DNA of 64,000 bases from Gemmatimonadaceae bacterium (GTDB taxonomy: Bacteria; Latescibacterota; UBA2968; UBA8231), in the NCBI GenBank assembly GCA_026706075.1, contig JAPOZM010000031.1, positions 145,146-209,145 on the forward strand, read 5' to 3'. Positions 17,638 to 26,695 of this stretch are shown here, piece after piece (the stretch's first letter is position 1; every line of letters starts with the position of its first letter). The notes below the pieces were generated by a model that saw only the letters and a list, made by a program, of their open reading frames with translations, was not told where the DNA came from and searched no databases. The position numbers and the translations under genes were made by a program.

Positions 17638-18749
17638 TCCGAGTCGCCGCCGGCCTCGGCCACGCGTTGCCGCTGCCACGGCTGGCGCCCGCCGTAGAAC
17701 TCGCCTGTGTCGAAGGAAGGGGCCGCCGGCGGCGGTGAGCTTCGGCCGTAGACGACCAGGTCCACGAACCCCCCGCCGACGCGCAGCCGGTCCTTGTAGC
17801 GCGCCTCCTCGGCGAACCCGGCCTCCTCCAGCAGTTGCTTCTGGTCCTCGTCGCAGTCGGCGGCGTGCACGCTCAGCGCCGATATGCCCAGGGCCTCGCA
17901 GCGCTCCACGGCCGCGCCCAGCAGGGCGGCGGAGCGGCTCGTGAAGGCCGGCGCCACGCGGAAGCTCAGGACCGCCGTGTGGTGCTCGGCGAAGGTGTCC
18001 CGCCGCTCGACCGTGGCCAGGCCGACCAGGCGGCCGGCGGCGTTCTCCAGGGCCAGGCAGACGCCCTTTCCCCCCTTCAGGCGCAGGAAGGTCTTCAGGA
18101 AGTGGCTCTCGTAGCGGGTGTCGTGGAAGCACCGGCTCAGGGAGTCCTTCACGATCCACCGCGGCTCCGGATGGTTGAAGAGGGCGCCCGCCCGGGGCAG
18201 GTCCGCCAGGGTGGCCTCGCGGACCACGGCCGGACCGCCGCCGCCGAGGTAGTCCCGGTCGAACTCCCCGGCCTCCGGCGCCAGGTAGCGCATCCCGTCC
18301 CCGACGAAGTAGCGGAACCCGTGGCTCTCGTAGAGCCGCCCGGCATGGGGGTTGGTCGTGCACAGGTAGAGGGCCAGCCCTCCGGCCCGGGTGAAGTCCT
18401 CCACCAGCTGCCCGAGCAGGGCCGAGGCGACCCCCTTGCGCCGGTGCGCCTCCGCCGTCGAGACGAACTCCACGATCCCGATCTCGCGGCCCTCGGCGGG
18501 GGTCCAGCAGCTCATGTACCCGGCCCGCTCGCCGTCGATCTCTCCCAGGTACCAGGGGGTGTAAAGCCACGGCCGCAGCTTCCCCGCCATCACGTCGGCG
18601 GCCGCGTCCCCCCACCAGCAGAGATCCTCCCCTCCGCCGGGGAAGGGAGGCTCGCACACCCGGATGGTGAGCCTCTCCCCGGTGCCAAGTCTGACCGTCC
18701 TACTCTCCTCTGAACTCATCGCCCTCCCTCCAGGTCTGCTATCCGCCAC
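17634..18749 (-). CDS. Double-domain GNAT acetyltransferase
   Basis: 371 residues with two GNAT-like halves. The first (about 25-165) has the acetyl-CoA loop in [22 protein letters not shown] and the typical [10 protein letters not shown]. The second (about 185-340) is more degenerate, with [20 protein letters not shown] and [13 protein letters not shown]. An internal ATG at 18719 (MSSEESRTV) may be the true start, since the first ten residues look non-conserved. The gene overlaps the start of the upstream SIS-like gene's end by about ten bases. The acceptor is unknown; amino acids, peptides or aminoglycosides are possible. Confidence 0.85.
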   Translation of the reverse strand: MADSRPGGRAMSSEESRTVRLGTGERLTIRVCEPPFPGGGEDLCWWGDAAADVMAGKLRPWLYTPWYLGEIDGERAGYMSCWTPAEGREIGIVEFVSTAEAHRRKGVASALLGQLVEDFTRAGGLALYLCTTNPHAGRLYESHGFRYFVGDGMRYLAPEAGEFDRDYLGGGGPAVVREATLADLPRAGALFNHPEPRWIVKDSLSRCFHDTRYESHFLKTFLRLKGGKGVCLALENAAGRLVGLATVERRDTFAEHHTAVLSFRVAPAFTSRSAALLGAAVERCEALGISALSVHAADCDEDQKQLLEEAGFAEEARYKDRLRVGGGFVDLVVYGRSSPPPAAPSFDTGEFYGGRQPWQRQRVAEAGGDSD

Positions 18750-19911
18750 GTGCCCGGGCCCGCCCGATCGACGCCACTACCGCCCAGTAGACCGCCGCCT
18801 GCACGATCCCCGAGCTGGGCAGGATCTCCACATCGTATCCCGGCACCGGCGTCACCGCGTCGCCGAAGGGCCACTTCGGGCGGATGACGTGGTCCGGCGC
18901 CGGCGGCGGGTTGTCCGTGCCGTCGCCGGTGATCACCTCGACGATGCGCGCCCCCGCCCGTCTCGCGGCGGCGTAGGCCTCCACCGGGCGGCGGTAGTAT
19001 CCGAGAAAGAAGAACAGGTCCCCCGGCCGCAGCTTCTCCTCGAGCTCGGCCACCCGCGGGGACTCGCCGCGCAGCCGCTCCAGGGGCCGCATGTACGGCG
19101 GATCGCCCGGCGCCCCGAGCTGGTACATGGGGAAGTGCGAGATCAGGCCCGCGTGGATGCGCCCGCCCGCCTCCAGGACCTCGGCGCAGACCTCGCCGAC
19201 GGCCTCGACCGCCGCAGCCTCCTCCTCGATCAGGGCCCGCAGGATCGCCGCCATCCGCTCCAGGTAGTCGCCGCCCAGCCGCCCCGCGGGGATCGCCGGC
19301 ACCCGGTGGGTCTGGTGAAATGGCGAGTCGGCGAAGCGGGCATTGCGCTCCCTCGCTCCTGGGACCAGCACGCTCTCGTACATGGCCGGCATGCGCCCGA
19401 CGCGGGTGAGGGCGGCCACGATCTCTCCGGTGAGCCCCCACAGGAGGAGCAGGTTCTGCAGGGAGGTCAGCGGGTACGCCTCGCCGCCGAAGGGAGCGGT
19501 CGCCTCCTCTCGCAGAGGGACCGAGCTGTCGAGGAAGAGATCGCCAGGCCGCGGGTCGGCCCCGGGCCACCCGGCCGGGCCGATGGCGGCGACCAGGGCG
19601 CCCGAGGAGCGCAACTGCTGCTGCAACTCCAGCTCCCGCTCCAAGGGGGCCCCCGACCAGCCGAGGATCACCGCGTCCCCCGGCGAGAGCACCGTCTCCG
19701 GCGTCCACTCCTCCGCCAGCATCAGCCCCCCGGAGCGGGTGTAGCCCTCGGACGTGAAGTCGGGACGGACGCTGGCCAGGAAGAGCCTGCCGCCCGCCTC
19801 GAGGCGCGCGGCGATTCGCCCGGCGGCATCCGAGACCGCCGGCAGACGCTCTCCCAGGCCCTCGACACCTGCCAGCAGCGCTTCGAGATAGCCCACGGAA
19901 AGAGGACTCAA
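18739..19911 (-). CDS. SIS-like double-domain protein (putative sugar-phosphate-binding)
   Basis: 390 residues beginning at TTG 19911, which overlaps the stop of the ceramidase-like gene (TTGA); GTG 19896 is an alternative. The open frame upstream of this is only antisense or out-of-frame overlap. Two similar alpha/beta halves are visible, each with an SIS-type strand-loop (GGRLFLASVRPDFTSEGY and GDAVILGWSG; later GDLFFFLGYYRRPVEAYAAARRAGARIVEVITG). I infer a SIS/isomerase-like fold by its pattern; there is no firm family match. The coupling to the ceramidase-like gene suggests a shared substrate. Confidence 0.6.
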   Translation of the reverse strand: MSPLSVGYLEALLAGVEGLGERLPAVSDAAGRIAARLEAGGRLFLASVRPDFTSEGYTRSGGLMLAEEWTPETVLSPGDAVILGWSGAPLERELELQQQLRSSGALVAAIGPAGWPGADPRPGDLFLDSSVPLREEATAPFGGEAYPLTSLQNLLLLWGLTGEIVAALTRVGRMPAMYESVLVPGARERNARFADSPFHQTHRVPAIPAGRLGGDYLERMAAILRALIEEEAAAVEAVGEVCAEVLEAGGRIHAGLISHFPMYQLGAPGDPPYMRPLERLRGESPRVAELEEKLRPGDLFFFLGYYRRPVEAYAAARRAGARIVEVITGDGTDNPPPAPDHVIRPKWPFGDAVTPVPGYDVEILPSSGIVQAAVYWAVVASIGRARARGG

Positions 19912-21227
19912 CCCTCCGCGGCCAGCTCCAGAGCCCGCAGGGCGCCAGCCGCCAGGGCCCGGTCGGCGGCGTCTGCCAGCATGCGTCCCTGGTGGCGGGC
20001 CCTCGCGTCGAGGACCTCGTAGCCGCCGTGGGGCACCTCCTCGCTCGTGGGCACGTATCCGATGGCGCCGTTGGCGTAGCCCACCGGCAGGGTGAGGGCG
20101 AAGGGCGAGGCCTCGGCGATCGCCGTCCCCGTCTCGACGAAGATCTCCCCCGGCAGGCCGACGAGGGCCACGTCGTCCAGGGCCAGGGCCTGGATCTCCA
20201 GGGGCAGGCCCGGCGCCACGACGCCGCTCCGGTGGGCCTCGACCCGCTCCCGGGCGGCGACGAAGTGGCGGCAGACCCGCCAGTCGCGGTGGAACTCCCC
20301 CTGGAGCCGGCGGAAGGCGGGCTCCCACTGGGCCAGCTCTCTCTCGCACTCCGGCAGCGGCGGCATCGGCTCCAGGGGCAGCTCGAAGGCGTGGCTGGCG
20401 CAGCGCAGCCGTCCTCCCCGCCGCATCTCCCCCGCCTCCACCACCGTCAGCACGGCCTCGCCGGCGCGGGTGCCGTGCATCCCGGCCAGCTCGTAGGAGC
20501 CCCGCGGGTGGGGGTTGATGTTGCCGGCGCAGCCGTTGAGGAAGAGGGCCGTCTCCCCCCGGCGCTCGTCCTCGATCTTCCGCATGGCGACCCCCATCCA
20601 GTCGGCGGTGAACAGGTAGTTGTCGCTCACCAGGCAGGTCCCGTGGGCGGCGTGCTGCCAGAGCACGACCACGGGAGCGCCGTCGAGGCGCTCGAACCAG
20701 ACCGCGTCGACCCAGGGCGCCACCGGCCCCTCGGGGTTGACGCCGATGCGGGTGGTGCCGTCCGCCTGCCGCTCCCGGCGGTTGACGCCGACCCGCAGCG
20801 AGCGCCGGCCCGTGCCCCAGCGCACGGGCCCCGCCGACGTGGCCGCCTGCAGGGCGGTGCCGGCCATGGAGTGGCAGAGGGCGTCGATGAAGGTCGCCTC
20901 CGCCTCCTCCAGGTCTCTGAAGTCGGTGTACATCAGGGGGCCGCCGTGGGTGTGGGAGAAGGCGAGGAATACGTTGGCCGGGGGCACCCCCGTGGCCCGG
21001 TTCACCAAGTCGCGCACGCGGGCCACGTGCTCGGAGCGCATGCCGATCAGGTCGCTGGCGATGATCACGGCCCGGGTGGTGCCGTCGTCCAGGAACAGGG
21101 TGTGGGAATTCAGGTGATCGTGGACGCCCTCGGCGCCGTGGTCGCGGGCCCCGTACCCGCCCATGGGATGCCCGGTGGGCGGGGTGATCCGAGCGCCTCC
21201 GGCGCCGGCCAGCAGCTGCTTCGTCAT
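19908..21227 (-). CDS. Neutral/alkaline ceramidase-like hydrolase, no signal peptide
   Basis: 439 residues, ATG 21227 after GGAGGAGAG. The N-terminal fold of neutral ceramidases is recognisable: GGARITPPTGHPMGGYGARDHGA, SHTHGGP (91-97) and QHAAHGT (191-197), whose His residues correspond to the zinc ligands. The stretch NGCAGNINPH (231-240) aligns with the region that carries the catalytic Ser in Pseudomonas ceramidase (AGNLSPN as I recall it), and Asn replaces that Ser here. With no secretion signal and this change, it probably acts in the cytoplasm on something other than ceramide. Confidence 0.83.
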   Translation of the reverse strand: MTKQLLAGAGGARITPPTGHPMGGYGARDHGAEGVHDHLNSHTLFLDDGTTRAVIIASDLIGMRSEHVARVRDLVNRATGVPPANVFLAFSHTHGGPLMYTDFRDLEEAEATFIDALCHSMAGTALQAATSAGPVRWGTGRRSLRVGVNRRERQADGTTRIGVNPEGPVAPWVDAVWFERLDGAPVVVLWQHAAHGTCLVSDNYLFTADWMGVAMRKIEDERRGETALFLNGCAGNINPHPRGSYELAGMHGTRAGEAVLTVVEAGEMRRGGRLRCASHAFELPLEPMPPLPECERELAQWEPAFRRLQGEFHRDWRVCRHFVAARERVEAHRSGVVAPGLPLEIQALALDDVALVGLPGEIFVETGTAIAEASPFALTLPVGYANGAIGYVPTSEEVPHGGYEVLDARARHQGRMLADAADRALAAGALRALELAAEG

Positions 21228-21341
21228 CTCGTCTCTCCTCCTTGCGGGCCCAAAGATAGCCGGCGGCCCGGGACTTGCACCTCCCGTTTGCCGGGGCTTT
21301 GATCCAACCCATCGAGATCACGCCACCGGGGGAGGGCCTCC

Positions 21342-22139
21342 ATGTTGACCGACCAGCAGCTCCAACACTACCGGACCTTCGGCTTCGTCACCCTCCGCAA
21401 CCTCTTCACCCCGGAGGAGGTGGAGACCCTGCGCCACGAGTACGAGACCGAGCTCGACCACATCTACGCCGACCGGCCTTTCACCGGCCAGACGCGCTAC
21501 TGGGCGATGATGCTGCACCCCCGCACCCCCCTCTTCGCCGGCCTCCTCGAGGACGAGCGGTTCTGCCGGGTCGCCGAGCAGCTCTACGGTGAGGACGTCA
21601 TCGGCATCGGCACCGACGCCAACCGCTACGTGGGCGACACCCGCTGGCACCCCGACCACCGGGCCGATCCCGACGAGGACTGCTACGGCGTCAAGTTCGC
21701 CTTCTACCTCGACCCGGTGGACAGCGGCTCCGGCGCCCTGCGGCTCATCCCCGGGTCGCACCGCCGCGGCTTCCACGAGCACCTGCGCGAAACCCTGGGC
21801 GCCCTCGATCTCGAGGTGGCCGAGGTCCCCGCCCACGTCTGCCGCTCCGACCCCGGCGACGTGGTCGCCTTCGACATGCGCTGCTGGCACGCCAGCTCCG
21901 GCGGCGTCGCCGGGCGCCGCATGTGCACCTGCGTCTACTACAACAATCCCCACGGCGAGGCCGAGGAGGCCGCCGCCCGCAAGCGCGCCGTGGGCTCGAA
22001 GGACGTGGGCGCGCAGTTCGGACGGCCGGGAGAGCCGGCCTACCCGCCGGAATGGCTGACGAATCCCGCCGGCAGCCCGAGGCGGGGCCGCTGGCTGCGG
22101 AGGATGGAGGAGCTGGGGTACTTCGAGTTGCCGGCCTGA
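21342..22139 (+). CDS. Phytanoyl-CoA dioxygenase (PhyH) family oxygenase
   Basis: 265 residues, ATG 21342 after GGGGGAGGGCC. The Fe(II) triad is H103/D105 (RWHPDH) with distal H183 (CWHASSGG), and the R192/R193 region follows for 2-oxoglutarate. LTDQQLQHYRTFGFVTLRNLFTPEEVE is the classic PhyH N-terminus, and SGALRLIPGSHRRGFHEHL the core. It is divergent from the ceramidase-like operon and convergent with the secreted TIM-barrel gene, so it is transcribed alone. The substrate is unknown. Confidence 0.93.
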   Translation: MLTDQQLQHYRTFGFVTLRNLFTPEEVETLRHEYETELDHIYADRPFTGQTRYWAMMLHPRTPLFAGLLEDERFCRVAEQLYGEDVIGIGTDANRYVGDTRWHPDHRADPDEDCYGVKFAFYLDPVDSGSGALRLIPGSHRRGFHEHLRETLGALDLEVAEVPAHVCRSDPGDVVAFDMRCWHASSGGVAGRRMCTCVYYNNPHGEAEEAAARKRAVGSKDVGAQFGRPGEPAYPPEWLTNPAGSPRRGRWLRRMEELGYFELPA

Positions 22140-22144
22140 TCCGC

Positions 22145-24295
22145 TCAGGGCGCCGTCGAGAGCCGCGCGATCCCCTCGCCGCAGTCGACCAGGTTCACGT
22201 CCGTCACATCGAGGGTGCTCTCCTCCCAGGCCTCGACGCACCGGAGCCCGCCCTGGATCGTGGCGCCGGACAAGTCGGCATGGCCGGTGGGGGCCACGCG
22301 GATGCCGTACCAGCCGCCGGACGAAGCGTCGGCGTCATCCGATGACCGGAAGGTGATGCCCCCCGCCCCCGCGTCGAGAGCCCCCTCGACGATGAGCTCC
22401 GAACGCATCTCGTCCTCACCGCCCCCGGTCTCGTCGCCGGGGGTGAAGACCACCGTGCTCCCCGCCGGAATCGTCAGCTTCAGCCCGGGGGGGATCGTCA
22501 CGTCGCCCGCCAAGGTGACGCGGTCGTCCCAGGCCTCGACCCGGAACAGCTTGCCCTCACCGGGTGCAAAGGAGGCGGAGAAGGAAGGAAAGGCGCCGTG
22601 GCGGGTGAGTGCGGTCCTCCTGGCGTAGACCTCCTTCACCAGGTAGGACAGGTCCGGTCCGCCCAACTGGGACGCCTTCAGGCCGATGGTCACCGTCCTG
22701 GGCCCGCCGGAGCGGGGGAGCTCGCAGCGACGGTTGACCACCATCAGGTACCGGGTTCCGTCCCCGTGGGTGAAGGTGCCCAGCTGGAAGTCGACCGGAT
22801 CGGAGAGCCCCTGGACGAAGGATGCGGGGGCCTCGCCCGGGAAGACGTCGTCGGAACTCAACTGCAGCAGGATGTCGTCGTGTTCCCGCAGCATCCGGTT
22901 GAGAGCCCGCACTTCGCGCCATTTGGGAGTGACTCTGTAGTACGGGTCCACCAGGCCCTGCAGATCGGGCCGGCCGTCGTCGTTGACGTGGCTGGAGTAC
23001 ATGAAGTAGTAGATGCCCGTCGCACCGTGGGCCAGGGCCAGATGGACCTGGACCCGGATCTCCTCCGGCGCCGGGTCCCGGAGGCCCCCACCCCAGCTAT
23101 GGGCCTGCATCACTCCCCAGAGGGGTATGCCCGCCCCGGCCGCCACCACCCGGGCGCGCCCATACCACGTGACGTAGTCGTCGAGGGCCCTCCTCAGGCC
23201 GGCCTCATACCCCTCATCGCCCGGCCTCGGCACCGAGCCCAGGATGGGGTAGAAGTCGACCAGGAACTCCGAAGGCGACACCGTGTCCACGAAGTGCTGC
23301 ATGAACTCCTTGAGCGTCTGGTGGAAGGCCACCACGCCGGACTTTCCGCTGTGGGCCTTGATGAACTCGTTCACGTAGGCCACGCTCCAGTCCTTCTCCG
23401 TCCACCGGGGCTCGTCGTCGGCATAGAACCGCCAGGGCGGATCGGCCGCGATGCCGTCGTAGGCGGCCAGCTCGGCCTCGAGCCGGCCGTCGTGGTGGCC
23501 CGCGAAGAGCCTGTGGCCGTCGGTGTCGTGGGCCCGGATCTGATCGACCCAGAGATTGCCTGCGCCGCTCCAGTCTACCTGGTAGCGCACGAGGTTCCGG
23601 CCCGGGGGCACGGCGTAGCGGATCACGAAGTCCTGGTAGGCGTCGGGAGCGTGGAACTGGAGCTTCCTCACACTCCGCGTGCGCAGCACGGAGCCGTCGG
23701 AGTGCCGTAGAATCCTGAGGGTGGCGATCCTGTCGCTGCCGGTGTTGTCGTCCGTCTTCAGGCGGAAGACGTGTATCGAGTAGCGCGCCCGGTTGGCGAC
23801 GACCTGCCCCCGGCTGTTCAGTCTCTGCTCGACGTAGCGCAGGAAGATGCCGGGGCCTTCCTCGGGGGTGTCCACGATGACGCCGGGCCCGTGGGCGGCC
23901 GTGTTCGCATGCCACGCATCGCCGTCGCGCTCGCCCGCGGGATGGACGAAGAGCCCAGTGTCCTCGGCCTCCAGGACCTTGCTCCAGTAGCGCCGGCTCT
24001 CGGCCCGCCACCCGGGGAGCACGTTCCAGCTGTAGAGCTGAACCCTCAGCCCCCGTTGGCGGGCCAAGTCCATGAAGACGCGGTTGACGGCGGCATCGTT
24101 TCTGACTTCGAGGGCGGCGTGAATCGTGTTGAAGTTGGCTGCCGCCACCTGATCGAGGCGCTCGGCGAACCGATCGGACTGATCGTTGAACAGCCCCGGA
24201 AACCAGGCCCCGATGGGGAACTCCTCCTGCGCCTGCCCCGCACCGGGGGACGCCAGCCACAGGACCGCCAGACCCGCCAGGCCGAGGACCCTCAC
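22145..24295 (-). CDS. Secreted TIM-barrel glycosidase-like protein with beta-helix-like C-terminus
   Basis: 716 residues from GTG 24295, which overlaps the stop of the upstream gene (GTGA) and directly begins a signal peptide (VLGLAGLAVLWLA, cleavage near GQA|QEE). An N-terminal barrel-like domain starts FPIGAWFPGLFNDQSDRFAERLDQVAAANFNTIH. Acid residues in YADDEPRWTEKDW and FLVDFYP could be catalytic. The middle holds a jelly-roll-like insert (FRLKTDDNTGSDRIATLRIL), and the end has TIPAGSTVVFTPGD and GGIRF-like strands of a right-handed beta-helix or T9SS-associated domain. A role in exported glycan processing is inferred; the exact GH family is not assignable by eye. Confidence 0.78.
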   Translation of the reverse strand: MRVLGLAGLAVLWLASPGAGQAQEEFPIGAWFPGLFNDQSDRFAERLDQVAAANFNTIHAALEVRNDAAVNRVFMDLARQRGLRVQLYSWNVLPGWRAESRRYWSKVLEAEDTGLFVHPAGERDGDAWHANTAAHGPGVIVDTPEEGPGIFLRYVEQRLNSRGQVVANRARYSIHVFRLKTDDNTGSDRIATLRILRHSDGSVLRTRSVRKLQFHAPDAYQDFVIRYAVPPGRNLVRYQVDWSGAGNLWVDQIRAHDTDGHRLFAGHHDGRLEAELAAYDGIAADPPWRFYADDEPRWTEKDWSVAYVNEFIKAHSGKSGVVAFHQTLKEFMQHFVDTVSPSEFLVDFYPILGSVPRPGDEGYEAGLRRALDDYVTWYGRARVVAAGAGIPLWGVMQAHSWGGGLRDPAPEEIRVQVHLALAHGATGIYYFMYSSHVNDDGRPDLQGLVDPYYRVTPKWREVRALNRMLREHDDILLQLSSDDVFPGEAPASFVQGLSDPVDFQLGTFTHGDGTRYLMVVNRRCELPRSGGPRTVTIGLKASQLGGPDLSYLVKEVYARRTALTRHGAFPSFSASFAPGEGKLFRVEAWDDRVTLAGDVTIPPGLKLTIPAGSTVVFTPGDETGGGEDEMRSELIVEGALDAGAGGITFRSSDDADASSGGWYGIRVAPTGHADLSGATIQGGLRCVEAWEESTLDVTDVNLVDCGEGIARLSTAP

Positions 24296-25029
24296 TCCGA
24301 CGCTCCATTCTTGATCCGCCCCCAGCCTCCGGAGGAGACCATGGTCGAGACGCGCCCTCCGAAGGGGCCCCACGGGACCTCGGGATAGCTCGTCCCGTCC
24401 GGCAGGTAGTCATGGGAGCCGTCCTGGCTCGTCCTCGCCGCCCACCTGAAGAACCAGTATCCCCGCTCCTCGTCTTCCGCCGTGGTGCCGGGATCGCCCA
24501 GCGCCGGCCAGGGAACCGCTCCTTCGAGCCACTCCCCCGACAGAGCGACCTCCACCTCGGCGATGTCGTCGCCTTCGGTCACGACCCACTCATCGCCGTC
24601 GAGACGGCGATGGATCTCCGTCGCGAGGCCGCCGTCGCGGCCGACGATCTCGATCTGGTACTCGGGGAGAAAGGCAACCCAGGGAGGCTGGGCCTCGCCC
24701 CGGGTCGTGTCCGCCGAGACGTCGAAGAACAGCTGCACCGAGGTGTCGCTGGATCCCTGGAAGGGAGCCTCCAGGAACCGGAAGATGAAGGCGAAGAGGG
24801 AGCGCTCGCCGAAGGAGCCGTGTCCGAAGGCGTAGGTGATGACATCAATCGTGTTGTTGGAGTCGGGGGCGACATCGAAGAACTCGTCCCCTTCACCCGG
24901 GCCGCCGCCGCCCCAGTCCCGCCAGTCTCCATCGACGACGAAAGAGGAGGCGTCCTGCGCTCCCGCCGCGGTCGCCCCGTGCCCGAGGAGACAGCCGAGG
25001 ACGAGGAGCGTGTTCCATACGCCGCGCAT
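24292..25029 (-). CDS. Secreted CBM9/DOMON-like protein
   Basis: 245 residues. ATG 25029 is favoured because AAAGGA precedes it; ATG 25047 lacks a site. A signal peptide (LLVLGCLLGHGATAAGA) is followed by VDGDWRDWGG, the opening typical of CBM9-like and related beta-sandwiches, and then acidic DEFFDVAPDSNNTIDV and alternating strands. No catalytic motif is visible. The gene is coupled to the downstream TIM-barrel protein (GTGA) and lies behind the WD40 protein, so the three probably form a secreted set. Confidence 0.75.
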   Translation of the reverse strand: MRGVWNTLLVLGCLLGHGATAAGAQDASSFVVDGDWRDWGGGGPGEGDEFFDVAPDSNNTIDVITYAFGHGSFGERSLFAFIFRFLEAPFQGSSDTSVQLFFDVSADTTRGEAQPPWVAFLPEYQIEIVGRDGGLATEIHRRLDGDEWVVTEGDDIAEVEVALSGEWLEGAVPWPALGDPGTTAEDEERGYWFFRWAARTSQDGSHDYLPDGTSYPEVPWGPFGGRVSTMVSSGGWGRIKNGASE

Positions 25030-25082
25030 GGCAGGGTTCCTTTCCATGGGAAAGCCGGTCCGGCGGCTCCCGGGCCGCCCGC

Positions 25083-26678
25083 CTACTTGAGGCACATCAG
25101 TCTCCGGGTCTGCACGCCGCCGGGATGGTCCAGCCGTACGACATAGATGCCCGCCGCCACCGGGGAGCGCCGCAGGTCGCGTCCGTCCCAGGACAGCCGG
25201 TGCACCCCCGCGGCCTGGACCTCGTCCACCAGGGTGCGCACCGGCTGTCCCAGCAGATTGTAGATCCTCAGCCGCACCGGGCCGGCGTCGGCCAGCCGGT
25301 AGGCGATCTGCGTGCCGGCGTTGAAGGGGTTGGGCGTGTTGGGGTACAGCTCGCTGCCAGCCGGCCCGAGAGCCGCCGCCTTCCCCGCCGAGCGCTGGCC
25401 GGCCGCCGCCGAACCCGCCAGGGTCAGGTCCAGCGACTCCACCCGGTGACTGTTGATGGGAAGGCTGTACCAGCTGGCCGCCTCCTCTCCGGCGGCCGTG
25501 AGGGAGCGGGCCTGGTAGAGACCGGTGGCCCCGCCGTACAGGGTCAGTTCCAGCCGCCCGGACGCGTCGGTGACGGCGCTCCAGGCGTAGTGGGGCCGGC
25601 GGCCCGAGATGCTCCTGGAAAAGTCGATGGTCATGCCTGCGGCCCCCGGACCTGTCACCCTGGCCTCCACCTTTGAGCGGGGCCGGAGATCCCACGGCAG
25701 CACCGCGTAGAACCGGCCGTCGCTTCGGCTCTCCCCGCCGCCCCGGCTGCCGCTGGCCAGGATCCGGCCGTCGGGAGAGACCGCCACCGACGACACCCAG
25801 CTCGTGTGTCCCTCGAGGGTAAGGGTGGACTCGAGCCGGCCGGTCTGCACATCCCACAGGCGGATGCCGTCGTCATGGCCGCTGACCACCGTCCCTTCGT
25901 CCAGGAATGCCACGGACCAGACCCAGCCGGCGGCTCCGTGCCTCCCACGCCCCTCCAGGATCGCCCCGGGTTGTCCGGTCGCCGCATCCCACAGGCGGAC
26001 CGTCCCGTCCCAACCGCCGCTGGCCACGGTCCCGCCGTCCGGCGAGAACGCCACCGACCCGATCCAGCCCGAATGCCCCTGCACGACCGCCGTCTGCCGG
26101 CGGGTCTCCAGATCCCACAAGCGGACCGTGTAGTCGCCGCCGCCGCTGGCCACGGTCCTGCCGTCCGGTGAGAACGCAACGGACTCGACCTCGCCCGCAT
26201 GTCCTTCGAGAGTGGCCTGGAGCCGGCCGGTCTCGACCTCCCACAACCGGATCGCGTGGTCCGTGCCACCGCTGGCCAGGGACTCGCCGTCGGGCGAGAA
26301 CGCAACGGACCGAAGGAAGGCCTGGCCGTCCCAGCCGGCCCTCGGCTGGCCCGTGCCGACCTCCCACAGCCGGACCTCGCTGCCGATCCCGGCGGCCAGG
26401 GTCCCGCTGTCCGGCGAGAACGCGACGGACCTGGCCGGACCCGCGTCGTGATGGGTCTCGAGCCGTCCGCTGCGCGCATCGTGGAGGAAGATCCCCGTGC
26501 TGGTGGGCACCGCCAGCCAGGCGCCGTCGGGCGACCAGGCGATGCCGCCGGACAGGACGGCTTCGCCCAGCCGTTGGCGGATGGCTTCCGGGAGGGTCAG
26601 GACGGCATGCTCGCGAGCCGAGCCATCCCGGGTGGACGCGCCGAGGAGCAGCAGGGCCAGGCCGAGGAGCCGCGCCAT
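25083..26678 (-). CDS. Secreted WD40 propeller with C-terminal FlgD-like (T9SS-type) sorting domain
   Basis: 531 residues. A signal peptide (LLGLALLLLGAS) is followed by about seven WD40 repeats (about 45-340), each with S.AFSPDG..LASGG.D..IRLW...TG; two blades are more degenerate. A linker and then the C-terminal about 85 residues (NTPNPFNAGTQIAYRL...VRLRIYNLLGQPVRTLV...HRLSWDG...GIYVVRL) match the FlgD-like/type IX secretion sorting module of FCB bacteria. Export to the surface or outside is therefore likely. The repeats are very alike in DNA too. It probably heads the co-directed secreted trio. Confidence 0.9.
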   Translation of the reverse strand: MARLLGLALLLLGASTRDGSAREHAVLTLPEAIRQRLGEAVLSGGIAWSPDGAWLAVPTSTGIFLHDARSGRLETHHDAGPARSVAFSPDSGTLAAGIGSEVRLWEVGTGQPRAGWDGQAFLRSVAFSPDGESLASGGTDHAIRLWEVETGRLQATLEGHAGEVESVAFSPDGRTVASGGGDYTVRLWDLETRRQTAVVQGHSGWIGSVAFSPDGGTVASGGWDGTVRLWDAATGQPGAILEGRGRHGAAGWVWSVAFLDEGTVVSGHDDGIRLWDVQTGRLESTLTLEGHTSWVSSVAVSPDGRILASGSRGGGESRSDGRFYAVLPWDLRPRSKVEARVTGPGAAGMTIDFSRSISGRRPHYAWSAVTDASGRLELTLYGGATGLYQARSLTAAGEEAASWYSLPINSHRVESLDLTLAGSAAAGQRSAGKAAALGPAGSELYPNTPNPFNAGTQIAYRLADAGPVRLRIYNLLGQPVRTLVDEVQAAGVHRLSWDGRDLRRSPVAAGIYVVRLDHPGGVQTRRLMCLK

Positions 26679-26695
26679 CGATCAGGAAAACCCCT

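Noticed and set aside
19912..21321. N-terminal extension of the SIS-like gene to 21321
   Set aside because: This part is out-of-frame reading of the ceramidase-like gene; coding begins at about 19911.
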